From Candidatus Parcubacteria bacterium (GTDB lineage Bacteria > Patescibacteriota > Saccharimonadia > Saccharimonadales > Saccharimonadaceae), in NCBI GenBank assembly GCA_023391075.1, contig JAEWBQ010000004.1:124001-188000 (forward strand): DNA of 64,000 nucleotides, written 5' to 3'. Numbering within the stretch: the first letter of the stretch is position 1; each line of letters opens with the position of its first letter. Below are positions 40,956 to 49,566 of this stretch, in pieces. The notes beneath the pieces are model-generated. The model saw only the letters and a list, made by a program, of their open reading frames with translations. It was not told where the DNA came from and made no database searches. A program made the position numbers and the translations under genes.

Positions 40956-40981
40956 AGCTCGCTAAGATTACTTAGCGAGCT
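40956..40981. promoter_or_regulatory. Perfect 11-bp inverted repeat enclosing the rpmF stop codon
   Basis: Arms AGCTCGCTAAG (40956-40966) and CTTAGCGAGCT (40971-40981) flank ATTA, which holds the rpmF stop codon. On the plus strand it runs into TTTTT. On the rpmF mRNA it would form a hairpin over the stop codon, just before nusB. Confidence 0.6.
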
Positions 40982-41117
40982 TTTTGCCAGTTTCACGCTT
41001 GGTAGTGTGAACTTTAACTGGTGAAGTAGCGTTGACGCGGCGGGCCAACTTGAGGATCAAGTGGCTGCGGCGCAGACCGGTCTTGCGCGGGCTGCTCTGC
41101 TTCTTTGGTTGTGCCAT
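40968..41117 (-). CDS. rpmF: Large ribosomal subunit protein bL32
   Basis: This 49-residue basic protein begins MAQPKKQSSPRKTGLRRSH, which matches the bL32 start (AxPKxKxSxxxxxxRRxH). The zinc-binding Cys residues of some bL32 proteins are absent, as in the Cys-minus form. It lies at the promoter-proximal end of rpmF-nusB-nudix-rnc. AAGGAGACC lies upstream of the ATG, with TATAGT about 30 bases further up. Confidence 0.9.
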   Translation of the reverse strand: MAQPKKQSSPRKTGLRRSHLILKLARRVNATSPVKVHTTKRETGKKLAK

Positions 41118-41209
41118 TGGTAAAGGTCTCCTTTTGAGGCTTTATACTATAAACTTACCGCTATTATACCGTAGCTTGGCGGTTTCCTCAAGGGGCTAGG
41201 AGGGCTGTA

Positions 41210-41238
41210 TTGACAAACAAAAGCACAAGTGGTATAAT
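41210..41238 (+). promoter_or_regulatory. Perfect sigma-70 consensus promoter
   Basis: TTGACA (41210-41215), a 17-base spacer and TATAAT (41233-41238), an exact consensus upstream of the 136-aa anchored protein. Confidence 0.92.
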
Positions 41239-41243
41239 ACGAA

Positions 41244-41263
41244 GACAAATTAAGGAATTTGTC
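41244..41263 (+). promoter_or_regulatory. Leader hairpin with the Shine-Dalgarno AAGG in its loop
   Basis: GACAAATT-AAGG-AATTTGTC: perfect 8-base arms enclose a 4-base loop that is the only ribosome-site candidate, 13 bases before ATG 41269. It starts at about the predicted transcript start. Confidence 0.7.
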
Positions 41264-41268
41264 ATACC

Positions 41269-41679
41269 ATGAGTAAACTTGAAGCATTCCCATTCGCCCA
41301 CACTGAACAAGCATACGTTAATCGCAAAGAACATCTCTATCCTTACCTGAAGCGCACAGTCGCCGTAGGGACAGCAGCCCTTGCTGCGGTCTGTGGTGTG
41401 CAGCTATTTGAAGCTGCAACGACAGAAAAACCTTTAGACGAGACTACAGTTACCGTTCAAAATGGCGACACTGCCATTGGCGCTGTCGAGAGGGGCAATG
41501 AGATCATCGCCGACCAACACCACTACGACCCTAATGCCGTCTCAGGCGTTGTTGATGAAGGCCAGAAGATTGGCTCATATGTCATCCCCGGCCAACAGAT
41601 CGAAATACATGTTACTGAGAATGGCTTTGGGCAAAAGTCAATTCACGCAGACGAACCGACTAATATTCCTCGTCAATAA
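41269..41679 (+). CDS. Membrane-anchored hypothetical protein, 136 aa
   Basis: A 28-residue polar start is followed by one hydrophobic helix (about 30-48) and an outside region with TVTVQNGDTAIGAVERGNEI and IPGQQIEIHV, loosely like a LysM-type wall-binding module (the NGDT opening), though this is not certain. It is expressed from an exact consensus promoter and has a hairpin holding the ribosome site in its loop, so it is probably abundant. Its stop codon abuts that of leuS on the other strand. Confidence 0.65.
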   Translation: MSKLEAFPFAHTEQAYVNRKEHLYPYLKRTVAVGTAALAAVCGVQLFEAATTEKPLDETTVTVQNGDTAIGAVERGNEIIADQHHYDPNAVSGVVDEGQKIGSYVIPGQQIEIHVTENGFGQKSIHADEPTNIPRQ

Positions 41680-44106
41680 CTAAACGACAATACTTACCAG
41701 CCGGCCAGGGACATAAATAACCTTGGCCGGTTCTTTGTCGTCCAGATGCTTCGTCACGTTCTCTTCGGCGAGGGCAGCAGCCTTGATATCCTCTTCGGCC
41801 GCATCAGTGGCGACGATCAGCTTGGCGCGCAATTTGCCGTTGACCTGGACGATGATCGTCATCGTCTCTTCGAGGATTACGCCTTCTTCCCAGGTTGGCC
41901 AGCCGGCAGCTTCGATTGAATCGTCATGGCCGAGCTGTTGCCATAATTCGGCGCTCATGTGCGGCGCGAGCGGTGCGAGCATGCGCACCAGCGCACCCAA
42001 CGCATCGGCATAGGCGTCAGAGAACCCGTCTACCTTGCACTTGTATAAATCATTCACGTATTCCATCATCGCAGCGATCGCGGTATTGAAGCTCAGGCGG
42101 CGGTAGTCATCGGTCACTTTACGGACAGTACGGTGCTGCGCCTTGATGACTTCGCCGTCATGAATGGTCGAATTGCCCGTATGATCGATGTACTCCTGCA
42201 CCAGCGTCCAGACACGGTTGAGGAACCGGTACACCCCGGCGATGCCCCGTGAGTCCCACGGTGCGTCGAGCTCAAGTGGCCCCATGAACAGCAGGTAGGT
42301 GCGCAGTGCATCGGCACCGTAACCCTGGTCGATGACATCAAGCGGATCGATGACATTACCCTTACTCTTGCTCATCTTGGTACCGTCTTCGGCATTGATG
42401 TAGCCGTGATAGACCAGTTTCTTGACCGGCTCCTTGAAGTCGACGAGACCCATGTCTTTGAATACATGTGTCCAGAACCGGACGTAGAGCAGGTGCGCGA
42501 CCGCGTGGTCGCCACCGACGTAAAAATCAAGCGGCGCCCAGGCATTGGCAACTTCCGGATTCCACGCCTGCTCGACATCATGCGGATCGGTGTAGCGAAG
42601 CAAGTACCAACTGCTACAAGCATAACCGTCCATCGTGTCAGTCTCGCGGAGCGCCGGACCGCCACACGTCGGACAAGTCGTATTAACCCAATCAGTCACG
42701 CTGGCAAGGACAGATTTACCATCGCCCTTCGGCGCGAAGTCATCAACTTCCGGCAGGCGTACCGGCAGCTGGTCGTCCGGCACCGCAACCGCACCATGCT
42801 CGGCGCAGTGGATGATCGGAATCGGCGCGCCCCAGTAACGCTGGCGGCTGATCAGCCAGTCGCGCATGCGGTAACTCGTCTTAGCGCGGCCAGTCCCCTC
42901 TTGCTCGAGCCAGGCGACGATTTCTTCGCGGGCGTCGCTCGTACTCATGCCGTCGAAACTGCCGCTATTAATGAGCGAGCCTTCGCCATGATAAGCGGTC
43001 GTCATTTCGTCTTCCGGTGTGTCGATCACCTTGATGATAGGCAGGTCGAACTTAACGGCGAACTCATAGTCGCGTTCATCGTGCGCCGGAACCGCCATGA
43101 CAGCGCCCGTCCCATACCCACTGAGGACGTAATCGGCGACCCAGACCGGTACGTGCGCGCCGGTTGCTGGATTGATGACATAGGCACCAGTGAAGACACC
43201 GGTCTTTTCCTTGCTATCACTCATGCGCTCGATTTCGGATTTTTTGAGCGCGGCAGCAACGTAGTCGTCGACTGATTCGCGCATGTCAGCGGCTGTAATT
43301 ACCTTGACGAGTTCATGCTCCGGAGCGAGCACGACGAAGCTGGCGCCAAACAGCGTATCGGGACGCGTCGAGAAGACCGTGATGATATCATCGCTTTTCG
43401 CGAGTTTGAATTCGATTTCTGCGCCTTGGCTGCGGCCGATCCAGTTGGTCTGAGCGACCTTGATTTTGTCAGGCCAGTCGAGCGCTGGGATTTCTTCGAG
43501 CAGTGAGTCGGCATAGTCAGTAATCTTGAAGAACCATTGGTTCATAGCTTTCTTGACGACATCGCTGCCACAGCGCCAGCACTTGCCGCCCTCGACTTGC
43601 TCGTTGGCAAGCACGGTCTTGTCGACCGGGCACCACCACTGCATACTGTCTTTCTGATACGCAAGACCGCGTTCGAACAGCTTGGTAAAAATCCACTGCG
43701 TCCAGCGGTAATATTCCGGATCACTGGTGTTGATCTCGCGGTCCCAATCGATACTGACGCCCATGCGGGTGAACTGCTTTTTGAAGTTGGCGATGTTCGT
43801 GGCCGTCGCGGCGGCAGGTTGCGTACCGGTCTTGATCGCGTAATTCTCGGCGGGCAGACCGAAGGTATCCCATCCCATCGGATTGAGCACGTCGTGGCCG
43901 TGTTGGCGATAAAAGCGAGCGATCGCATCGACAATCGAGTAGCTAAAGGCGTGACCGGTATGCATACCCGCCCCGCTTGGATACGGGAACATGCCTGACA
44001 CGTAGGTCTTGTCGCGCGCCGGTAGCTTTGGCGCTACATAGGTGGCCTGCTCGGCCCACATTGCTTGCCATTTCGGTTCGATTTCAGATGGATTGTAGCG
44101 CTTCAT
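41680..44106 (-). CDS. leuS: Leucine--tRNA ligase
   Basis: The 808-residue class I synthetase has the HIGH-type motif HTGH at 49-52, Cys pairs of the zinc modules (CPVD...CWRCG near residue 160), the CP1 editing domain with TGAYVINPATG and GTGAVMAVPAHDERD, KMSKS in the second half (GTKMSKSKGNV) and the C-terminal anticodon domain. Length is normal for bacterial LeuRS. TATACT ends 8 bases before the ATG and there is no ribosome site. Confidence 0.98.
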   Translation of the reverse strand: MKRYNPSEIEPKWQAMWAEQATYVAPKLPARDKTYVSGMFPYPSGAGMHTGHAFSYSIVDAIARFYRQHGHDVLNPMGWDTFGLPAENYAIKTGTQPAAATATNIANFKKQFTRMGVSIDWDREINTSDPEYYRWTQWIFTKLFERGLAYQKDSMQWWCPVDKTVLANEQVEGGKCWRCGSDVVKKAMNQWFFKITDYADSLLEEIPALDWPDKIKVAQTNWIGRSQGAEIEFKLAKSDDIITVFSTRPDTLFGASFVVLAPEHELVKVITAADMRESVDDYVAAALKKSEIERMSDSKEKTGVFTGAYVINPATGAHVPVWVADYVLSGYGTGAVMAVPAHDERDYEFAVKFDLPIIKVIDTPEDEMTTAYHGEGSLINSGSFDGMSTSDAREEIVAWLEQEGTGRAKTSYRMRDWLISRQRYWGAPIPIIHCAEHGAVAVPDDQLPVRLPEVDDFAPKGDGKSVLASVTDWVNTTCPTCGGPALRETDTMDGYACSSWYLLRYTDPHDVEQAWNPEVANAWAPLDFYVGGDHAVAHLLYVRFWTHVFKDMGLVDFKEPVKKLVYHGYINAEDGTKMSKSKGNVIDPLDVIDQGYGADALRTYLLFMGPLELDAPWDSRGIAGVYRFLNRVWTLVQEYIDHTGNSTIHDGEVIKAQHRTVRKVTDDYRRLSFNTAIAAMMEYVNDLYKCKVDGFSDAYADALGALVRMLAPLAPHMSAELWQQLGHDDSIEAAGWPTWEEGVILEETMTIIVQVNGKLRAKLIVATDAAEEDIKAAALAEENVTKHLDDKEPAKVIYVPGRLVSIVV

Positions 44107-44114
44107 ATAGGCCT

Positions 44115-44120
44115 AGTATA
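44115..44120 (-). promoter_or_regulatory. Leaderless -10 box of leuS
   Basis: TATACT ends 8 bases before ATG 44106, directly beside the terminator hairpin of the upstream gene. Confidence 0.55.
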
Positions 44121-44124
44121 GCAA

Positions 44125-44153
44125 ATCCCCTCTCGAGATAACAGGGAGGGGAT
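44125..44153 (-). terminator. Probable terminator of the surface-protein gene
   Basis: Eight-base arms ATCCCCTC (44125-44132) and GAGGGGAT (44146-44153) with a 13-base loop and a short T-run on the minus strand. Confidence 0.55.
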
Positions 44154-44161
44154 GGTTGCCG

Positions 44162-45703
44162 TCAGCAGGCGCCGTACTGCAGCGTCTTGACTGTGCCGGT
44201 CGTGTCGTCCATGTACGAAATCGTCCCGCCCTTCGTGGCATCCTTGCAGGGCACGAGGCTCAGTTGCCCGCTTGCCGGTGGGGCGCTCGGCACGACACTC
44301 GCCTTTATATCCGCCGGAATCTCAGCGACGCCGGTTGCCGACATGACTTGCGTAAATGTAGGATACGCGCCGTTTTCCGCATCGTATACTTCCATTTTCT
44401 TCTGCAGCGTCACGGCACCGGTCCGACTTTTAGCCGTACTGTTCAGTGACTGCTGCACGCTTCCGTAGGCTGCCATCGACAGGCCTAGCATGTCATTTTG
44501 CACCTGCTGGATATCAGTTGCATCCTTGGGGGCGGTGATCGTTACGTTAGGGTTCAGGACTGGATTGACAGTCAAGGCGTATGTCGTCGCCGTCTCGGTT
44601 GCGGGATTAGTGATCGTAAGACGCTTCGGTTGATGTGTCAGGACGTTCGCCCATAACTCGAACTCTGGCAACGAGGCTGCGTTCGCATCGAGCTTTAGGC
44701 TGTCGGGTGTTAATGCACTGTCGCATTTGTGCAAATCGCCATACAACTTGGTACCCGGAAGACCGTCAACGAATTCCCGCTCTTTCGTTGGATCGATCGC
44801 CAAGCGGTACCCGACCGACATACCACTAAGCCCGAGGTTCTTTTTGACGATGACGAAGCGGTGGTTGTCGTAGAGCTTCGTCAGTTCATCACGGTATGAT
44901 GTATCCGCCTGGACCTTGGTAAATGCTGCCCGGAAACATTGCTGCAGCTGGGGCGCACCGGTGGCTGCCTGACCACCGGAACTTGCAGGTATCTTGATCC
45001 ACTTGTCGTCTACCTTGGCGATCATCTGGTCAACCTGCGGCTTCTCAGCGGCTGGAATGCTCTTTAAAAATGATGCCAGCATATCTTTGACGTTCTCGAT
45101 CTTCATATAATAATTGCCGCCCCTGTCACTGATCACGTCGCCTTCGGCCGTCAGCGAAGCGGACCCCGATCCTGCAGTCAGCTTACCGTGGAACGAAAGC
45201 TCCTGCTGCGTCGATGCGCCGTTATACGTCAACGATAGATTCGTCGCGTTGAATTTCATGTTGCCGGTACCATTAAAACCGAGTGACTTTGCCGTCATCA
45301 GCTGCATCATACTATCGGCCATCACCTTGTCGGCATTATCATACCAGGCGTAAGCTGCCACGACACCTCCGCCGACAAGCATCATCGCTACAGCAGCAAT
45401 CAGCACGACAAACCACGGCGAGCGGCGACGAGCGCGCACCACTCCCCCTGATGAGGACTGATCCTGCTCTACTGCATCAGCTTGATGAATACGTTCGTCG
45501 GTCATCGGCACAGGCTCGACAGATGTGTCAGGTTCAGAGGGCGTAGGCTTCGTCATCGGCTCGACGTCGCCGGCAGCAGCTTCTTCTGACGGCCATGCGT
45601 CAGCTGGCTTGGGAAACGTTGATGGTCGCTTTTGGGCGGGTATGGAATGATTCGGATCAGGTGACCAACTATCCGAATCGGGCGACGAGTTCTGCGGATT
45701 CAT
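44162..45703 (-). CDS. Large cell-surface protein with single membrane anchor, 513 aa
   Basis: A Pro/Ser/Glu-rich cytoplasmic tail (about residues 1-95) ends in ARRRSP, followed by one helix (about 97-119) and a roughly 390-residue outside part rich in Thr, Ala and Asn. The middle (GTGNMKFNATNLSLTYNG) is beta-rich and vaguely like mycobacterial LprG-type lipid-binding domains. The C-terminal stretch YDAENGAYPTFTQV resembles the body of type IV pilins, and Cys residues near the end could pair. No family is certain. GAGGAGG lies before the ATG. It is probably an envelope protein of host or surface interaction. Confidence 0.65.
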   Translation of the reverse strand: MNPQNSSPDSDSWSPDPNHSIPAQKRPSTFPKPADAWPSEEAAAGDVEPMTKPTPSEPDTSVEPVPMTDERIHQADAVEQDQSSSGGVVRARRRSPWFVVLIAAVAMMLVGGGVVAAYAWYDNADKVMADSMMQLMTAKSLGFNGTGNMKFNATNLSLTYNGASTQQELSFHGKLTAGSGSASLTAEGDVISDRGGNYYMKIENVKDMLASFLKSIPAAEKPQVDQMIAKVDDKWIKIPASSGGQAATGAPQLQQCFRAAFTKVQADTSYRDELTKLYDNHRFVIVKKNLGLSGMSVGYRLAIDPTKEREFVDGLPGTKLYGDLHKCDSALTPDSLKLDANAASLPEFELWANVLTHQPKRLTITNPATETATTYALTVNPVLNPNVTITAPKDATDIQQVQNDMLGLSMAAYGSVQQSLNSTAKSRTGAVTLQKKMEVYDAENGAYPTFTQVMSATGVAEIPADIKASVVPSAPPASGQLSLVPCKDATKGGTISYMDDTTGTVKTLQYGAC

Positions 45704-45757
45704 ACGTTACCTCCTCTGTGCTATCTACTTTAAGCTTAGCACAAGCAGAAGTAATTG

Positions 45758-47038
45758 TTATGCGAACTTGGAGAAAAATTTGTCTTTGATTTCCATCCAG
45801 CGCGGCGACTGGCGCACCAGTTCATCGTCGGCACTCATGACACATAGCACCTTGACTGCTTCCTCGAGGAATATCGTATTCTGTGACCCCTTTGCGAGGA
45901 CAACCGAGCCTGGCTCCATTACGCTATGAGCGAACGCGCCCGCCTCAAGCGCACTTTTGAAACTTTTCACCTGGCAGCCACGCGCACGAGCGGCGGGCGC
46001 CAGATATGCCTCCGTATCATCACCGACCGTAATGACCCAACTTAGGAGCGATGGGTCACATAATTGCCCCAGCCTGGTATGTTCATCGGCGGAGCTCGCC
46101 CCTAGCTCACGCATATCCCCGAGAATCGCGATACGTTGCGGCGCCTGTATGCCATAGAGTGTCTGAAGAGCCGATGCGGCCGCGATCGGGCTTGAGTTAT
46201 ACGTGTCGTCGATAATAAGCGAACCTTCGATCCCGCGCAGCATGTTCATACGACCCGGCACCGCCCGAAGCTTCGCAAGGCCCGCTTTGATTTCTTCCGG
46301 CACCAGGCCTAACTTGGCAGCAACTGCCACGCCAGCCATTGCCGGGCGCAGACTATGTTCGCCCATCAGCTTGATGTTCGCCAGGAACGGCTCGGCATAT
46401 CCCGTCGCGATAACCTCACCCTTATACCCATCCTCGAGCGTAAAGTCATCGATTTCAAACCGGTATTCAGCGGCAGCCGTCGTGCCATACGTTGTCAAAT
46501 TGCCATTTGTCAGAAACGTCGCAAATCGGCCGTCGATATCGTCACGGTTAATGATAGCCATGTCCGCCATATTAGCAGCAGCCAGTTCCTCTTCGGCTAC
46601 TTTTTCGATCGTTTCAAAGAATTCCATGTGCTCTGGCGCTACGGCCGTGACGACAGCAATTGCCGGCCGAAGGTAGCTCGCAAACTGCGCAATGTCACCA
46701 GGATGATCGGTACCGAGCTCCTGAATGATAATATCAGTGGTCGACGGCCGCCGAATCCGCGTCCGCGCGGCCGCAAACACCCGCAACCACGCACCGATGT
46801 TTTTTACGTTGTCAGGGTATTCGATTCCCAGAATCGCCAATGGGGCGCTGAGATGGGTATTGTGGTTACCCTCTTCCATGGCGATCCGGTACTTTTCGGC
46901 AAGCAGCGTCGCGATAGCACGCTTCGTACTGGTCTTACCCACACTCCCGGCGACGACGATCAATTTGACTTCAGGATGTTTTTTGAAATATTTGACGACG
47001 TACTTTTCGAGTCTGCGCTGGATGAGTTTTTGCAACAT
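45758..47038 (-). CDS. murF: Mur ligase family protein, MurF-like
   Basis: The 426-residue protein has the Mur ligase ATP site VVAGSVGKTSTKRAI near residue 28, EEGNHNTHLSAPLAIL, the Mg-binding HMEFFETIEKVAEEE region and DDTYNSSPIAAASAL, which is typical of MurF (UDP-MurNAc-tripeptide:D-Ala-D-Ala ligase). It would add the last dipeptide in peptidoglycan precursor synthesis. The N-terminal UDP-binding domain seen in canonical MurF is short or missing (starts at the ATP domain after about 25 residues), so another Mur-type amide ligase is possible. GGAG lies before ATG. Confidence 0.82.
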   Translation of the reverse strand: MLQKLIQRRLEKYVVKYFKKHPEVKLIVVAGSVGKTSTKRAIATLLAEKYRIAMEEGNHNTHLSAPLAILGIEYPDNVKNIGAWLRVFAAARTRIRRPSTTDIIIQELGTDHPGDIAQFASYLRPAIAVVTAVAPEHMEFFETIEKVAEEELAAANMADMAIINRDDIDGRFATFLTNGNLTTYGTTAAAEYRFEIDDFTLEDGYKGEVIATGYAEPFLANIKLMGEHSLRPAMAGVAVAAKLGLVPEEIKAGLAKLRAVPGRMNMLRGIEGSLIIDDTYNSSPIAAASALQTLYGIQAPQRIAILGDMRELGASSADEHTRLGQLCDPSLLSWVITVGDDTEAYLAPAARARGCQVKSFKSALEAGAFAHSVMEPGSVVLAKGSQNTIFLEEAVKVLCVMSADDELVRQSPRWMEIKDKFFSKFA

Positions 47039-47061
47039 ATACTCCTTATGATAAAAGGAAT

Positions 47062-47087
47062 CGGCCTCGCGCGCAATGACGAGGCCG
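47062..47087 (-). terminator. Probable terminator of the SHOCT-domain gene
   Basis: Arms CGGCCTCG (47062-47069) and CGAGGCCG (47080-47087) are followed on the minus strand by ATTCCTTTTAT, shortly after the gene's stop codon. Confidence 0.65.
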
Positions 47088-47095
47088 AGACGGAG

Positions 47096-47338
47096 CTATT
47101 TCAAATCTTTTGTCAGCTGCTCAAACTGTTCTTTGTCGATTTCGCCTTTGGCATAACGTTCCCTGGCGATATCAATCGGGTCGCGGTGACCGAACCATCG
47201 GCTACCATGGTGCTTGAGCAGGCGAGCGGCGATCAGCGCCAACGCTATCAAAAACAGCGCGAAGATGCCGAGACCGATCAAGCCAAATTCCCCGCCATGA
47301 TGAGTTGCCATTGGTCCGTAATCATAATAGTTACGCAT
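47096..47338 (-). CDS. SHOCT-domain membrane protein, 80 aa
   Basis: One helix (about residues 18-40) is followed by a short basic stretch and a SHOCT domain (DPIDIARERYAKGEIDKEQF and so on) at the C-terminus. SHOCT is a short helical domain found at protein ends and thought to promote oligomerisation. The N-terminus is Tyr/His/Gly-rich. Its function is unknown. AAAGGA precedes the ATG. Confidence 0.8.
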   Translation of the reverse strand: MRNYYDYGPMATHHGGEFGLIGLGIFALFLIALALIAARLLKHHGSRWFGHRDPIDIARERYAKGEIDKEQFEQLTKDLK

Positions 47339-47403
47339 ACGTGTCCTTTCGTTATGCTTTCATAATATGACGAGCACCTGAGGAAAAACTGGGCCATATG
47401 AAA

Positions 47404-47426
47404 AGAGCGCCCAGATGGCGCCCTCT
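47404..47426 (-). terminator. Probable terminator of the CmpX-like channel gene
   Basis: A GC-rich inverted repeat (AGAGCGCC with GGCGCCCTCT, two-base bulge) followed on the minus strand by TTTTC. Confidence 0.5.
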
Positions 47427-47442
47427 TCTGTTATTGTGCGCC

Positions 47443-48186
47443 TTACCGACGAGCGGTACGCTTAACCTTTTCTACTGACTCCTTGGCATTATCCTTCGCT
47501 TCGGCCATATCTGCCTTGGCCTGGACAGCGTTACGGCGACCAGCTGCGTACGCCTGCTCAAGCAGATCGCGGGCAACCTCACGGCCACCCAGTCCAAATG
47601 CCAGCGCCATACCGAGCGCTACCGAACCGACGATTGCCGTAAACAGGATGTTCACGATGTCCGTGGCAATACCCAGCTGATTCAGAATCATGAACGCTGC
47701 GATACTGAGCGTCACGAACGGAATGACCGCGGCAAGCAGCTTAGCACTCGCCGTTGAGCCCAGAATCCGCTGCGAGAACGTCACTGCACCGGCCGCAATC
47801 GCGCTTGCCACCAGGAAAATGATGATTGCGGCGATAATGCGCGGAATGTAGTTATAGATATCCGTCAGGATCTGATTCAGTACTGGCAAATTCAAGGCAT
47901 TGGCAGCCATTGAAATAAAGAACAGGAAGATCACCCAGTACGCGACCCTCCCCAGGAAGCGCGACGGGCCGCTCACTACTCGCGAGATATACTCACCAGC
48001 CGTCGACCGGTACATTGCCTTGTCGAATCGCATCCTCTCCAGCCCGCGCTGAATCGCAAACTGAATTACCTTTGCAATTAGGTAGCCGATGATCAGAAGT
48101 ACTAACGCTCCGATAAGCTGCGGCAAGAATGCAAAAAACCTGTTAAAACCTTCTGTAACTGATTGTCCGATGTTCACCCTGTCCAT
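47443..48186 (-). CDS. CmpX-like small-conductance mechanosensitive channel family membrane protein
   Basis: The 247-residue product has about five helices with conserved-TM-helix repeats (LIGALVLLIIGYLIAKVIQ near 23-41, then RIIAAIIIFLVASAIAAGA) and a Gly/Ala-rich last helix GSVALGMALAFGLGGRE, as in CmpX and MscS-related channels. The large C-terminal MscS domain is missing; a 40-residue charged coiled tail replaces it. It probably responds to osmotic or membrane tension. ATG 48186 follows AAGGAGGTGA, a near-perfect ribosome site. Confidence 0.78.
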   Translation of the reverse strand: MDRVNIGQSVTEGFNRFFAFLPQLIGALVLLIIGYLIAKVIQFAIQRGLERMRFDKAMYRSTAGEYISRVVSGPSRFLGRVAYWVIFLFFISMAANALNLPVLNQILTDIYNYIPRIIAAIIIFLVASAIAAGAVTFSQRILGSTASAKLLAAVIPFVTLSIAAFMILNQLGIATDIVNILFTAIVGSVALGMALAFGLGGREVARDLLEQAYAAGRRNAVQAKADMAEAKDNAKESVEKVKRTARR

Positions 48187-48223
48187 ACTTTCACCTCCTT
48201 CAAGTACGCTAGATGATAATTCT

Positions 48224-48229
48224 ATTATA
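48224..48229 (-). promoter_or_regulatory. -10 box of the CmpX-like gene
   Basis: TATAAT lies 37 bases before ATG 48186, so this gene has a normal leader that includes AAGGAGGTGA. Confidence 0.6.
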
Positions 48230-48342
48230 CGCCTCTTCAAATCTACCTGCACATTCGCCAGGGTTAGATGACGCTTCGCCAAAAATGTGATGAGCCGCAC
48301 GCACATCAACGCTAAAATACCTCACCAGCAACTAGATAGGCG

Positions 48343-48348
48343 TATAAT
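48343..48348 (+). promoter_or_regulatory. Leaderless -10 box of the alpha/beta hydrolase gene
   Basis: TATAAT ends 6 bases before ATG 48355. Confidence 0.65.
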
Positions 48349-48354
48349 AACGGC

Positions 48355-49533
48355 ATGCTCAAGCGTATCCAACGCTCCAATCTCGAACGCGCTCCGTCGT
48401 TTCACACGTCCGATACCGAAGCGCCGACCCCACACGAACGTCAATTAGTCGACAAACTCACGAAGCGACGCCAAAAGCTCCTGCTCGGCCTCAACGCTGT
48501 CGCTCTCGCCACCGCGACGGCCACCAGCGCCTATTGGGGCGACGTAGCGACCAACCACGAAAAAGCCTCTACCTCTACGGCCACCATCACGACGGTCGGT
48601 GAATCGCAGCATCATCACGACACGAATGCCACAGTCTTCTTTGATGGTTTTAACGCCCTCAGTGCTGATTATCTCGCCACCGAAATGGGACCGTCAGTCC
48701 AGCAAATCACCGACGGCAAGCTGATGTCGGTCAGCTACGGGAACGCACCACTTGAACCCGAAAAAATCGCCGACAAAATCATCGACCTCGCCCACGCCCA
48801 GCACCTCGACAGTATTTCACTCTACGGCTACAGCCTTGGCGGCATCATCGGTACCGAAGTTGCTGCTGATATCGTCAGCAAATCAGATCTGCGCATCGAT
48901 GCCATCTATCTCAACCTTACCCCCGACGGCGCACAAGGCCTCTTGCCCGAACGGCAAGAAGAGATTAACGCCATGGAAGCCATCGGGTCACTACCTGGTG
49001 CGAAGTACTCCAACTACCTGCGTTTTGCTGGCACCATGCTCGCCGACGCCGACAGTTACACACATGGGGCATCGGCCATTGATAACTGGAATAATTTCCA
49101 GGATGCTTGGCAACTGGCCGACAAAGAAATCAAAGAAGAGCAGCGTCCCGGATTCTGGCTGCTTGTCGACCAGGTGCTCGCCATTTCCAATGCCAATCTG
49201 AACAAAAACTTTCAGACCATCGGCCACGAACGCGAGCATAAGAAGCAGATGCCAGTCGTCGTATACCTGGGGACCGCCCGGCCAGGGTTTGACAATACGG
49301 TCAATACGGCAGAATCATCCGAAAGTATCTGCACGCACGCCGCGCAGGCAGGACTACAATGCTATATCTATAACGTGCCGGGCGCCCAACACGCCGAATA
49401 CTTCGACTCTGTCGCCGCCTATAACCGGACGCTCGGCCTCGCCCAAGACGACCTAAAGGCTCGGATCGGCCGCGAAGTCGCCTCACTCACTTTTGACGAG
49501 CAAGCTCCCGACCCTGTGGCAGCCGAAAAATAG
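48355..49533 (+). CDS. Membrane-anchored alpha/beta hydrolase
   Basis: A charged N-terminal 40 residues and one hydrophobic helix (about 41-60) lead to an outside alpha/beta-hydrolase domain. It has VFFDGFNAL near residue 94, the nucleophile elbow GYSLGG near 158-163 and a probable catalytic His in PGAQHAEYF near 343. Members hydrolyse esters, amides or lipids; the substrate is unknown. An export-facing hydrolase would suit scavenging from a host cell. TATAAT 6 bases upstream of ATG predicts a leaderless mRNA. Confidence 0.8.
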   Translation: MLKRIQRSNLERAPSFHTSDTEAPTPHERQLVDKLTKRRQKLLLGLNAVALATATATSAYWGDVATNHEKASTSTATITTVGESQHHHDTNATVFFDGFNALSADYLATEMGPSVQQITDGKLMSVSYGNAPLEPEKIADKIIDLAHAQHLDSISLYGYSLGGIIGTEVAADIVSKSDLRIDAIYLNLTPDGAQGLLPERQEEINAMEAIGSLPGAKYSNYLRFAGTMLADADSYTHGASAIDNWNNFQDAWQLADKEIKEEQRPGFWLLVDQVLAISNANLNKNFQTIGHEREHKKQMPVVVYLGTARPGFDNTVNTAESSESICTHAAQAGLQCYIYNVPGAQHAEYFDSVAAYNRTLGLAQDDLKARIGREVASLTFDEQAPDPVAAEK

Positions 49534-49553
49534 CCGCCCGTTCGATTACGCGC

Positions 49554-49559
49554 TACAAT
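49554..49559 (+). promoter_or_regulatory. Leaderless -10 box of the 97-aa membrane protein
   Basis: TACAAT ends 7 bases before ATG 49567. An in-frame ATG nine bases earlier overlaps this box and is therefore unlikely. Confidence 0.55.
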
Positions 49560-49566
49560 GAGCCAT

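Noticed and set aside
42406..43275. 289-codon plus-strand open frame
   Set aside because: It is antisense to leuS, with no recognisable domain.
46355..47365. 336-codon plus-strand open frame
   Set aside because: It is antisense to murF and the SHOCT gene and would cross two clear genes and a terminator.
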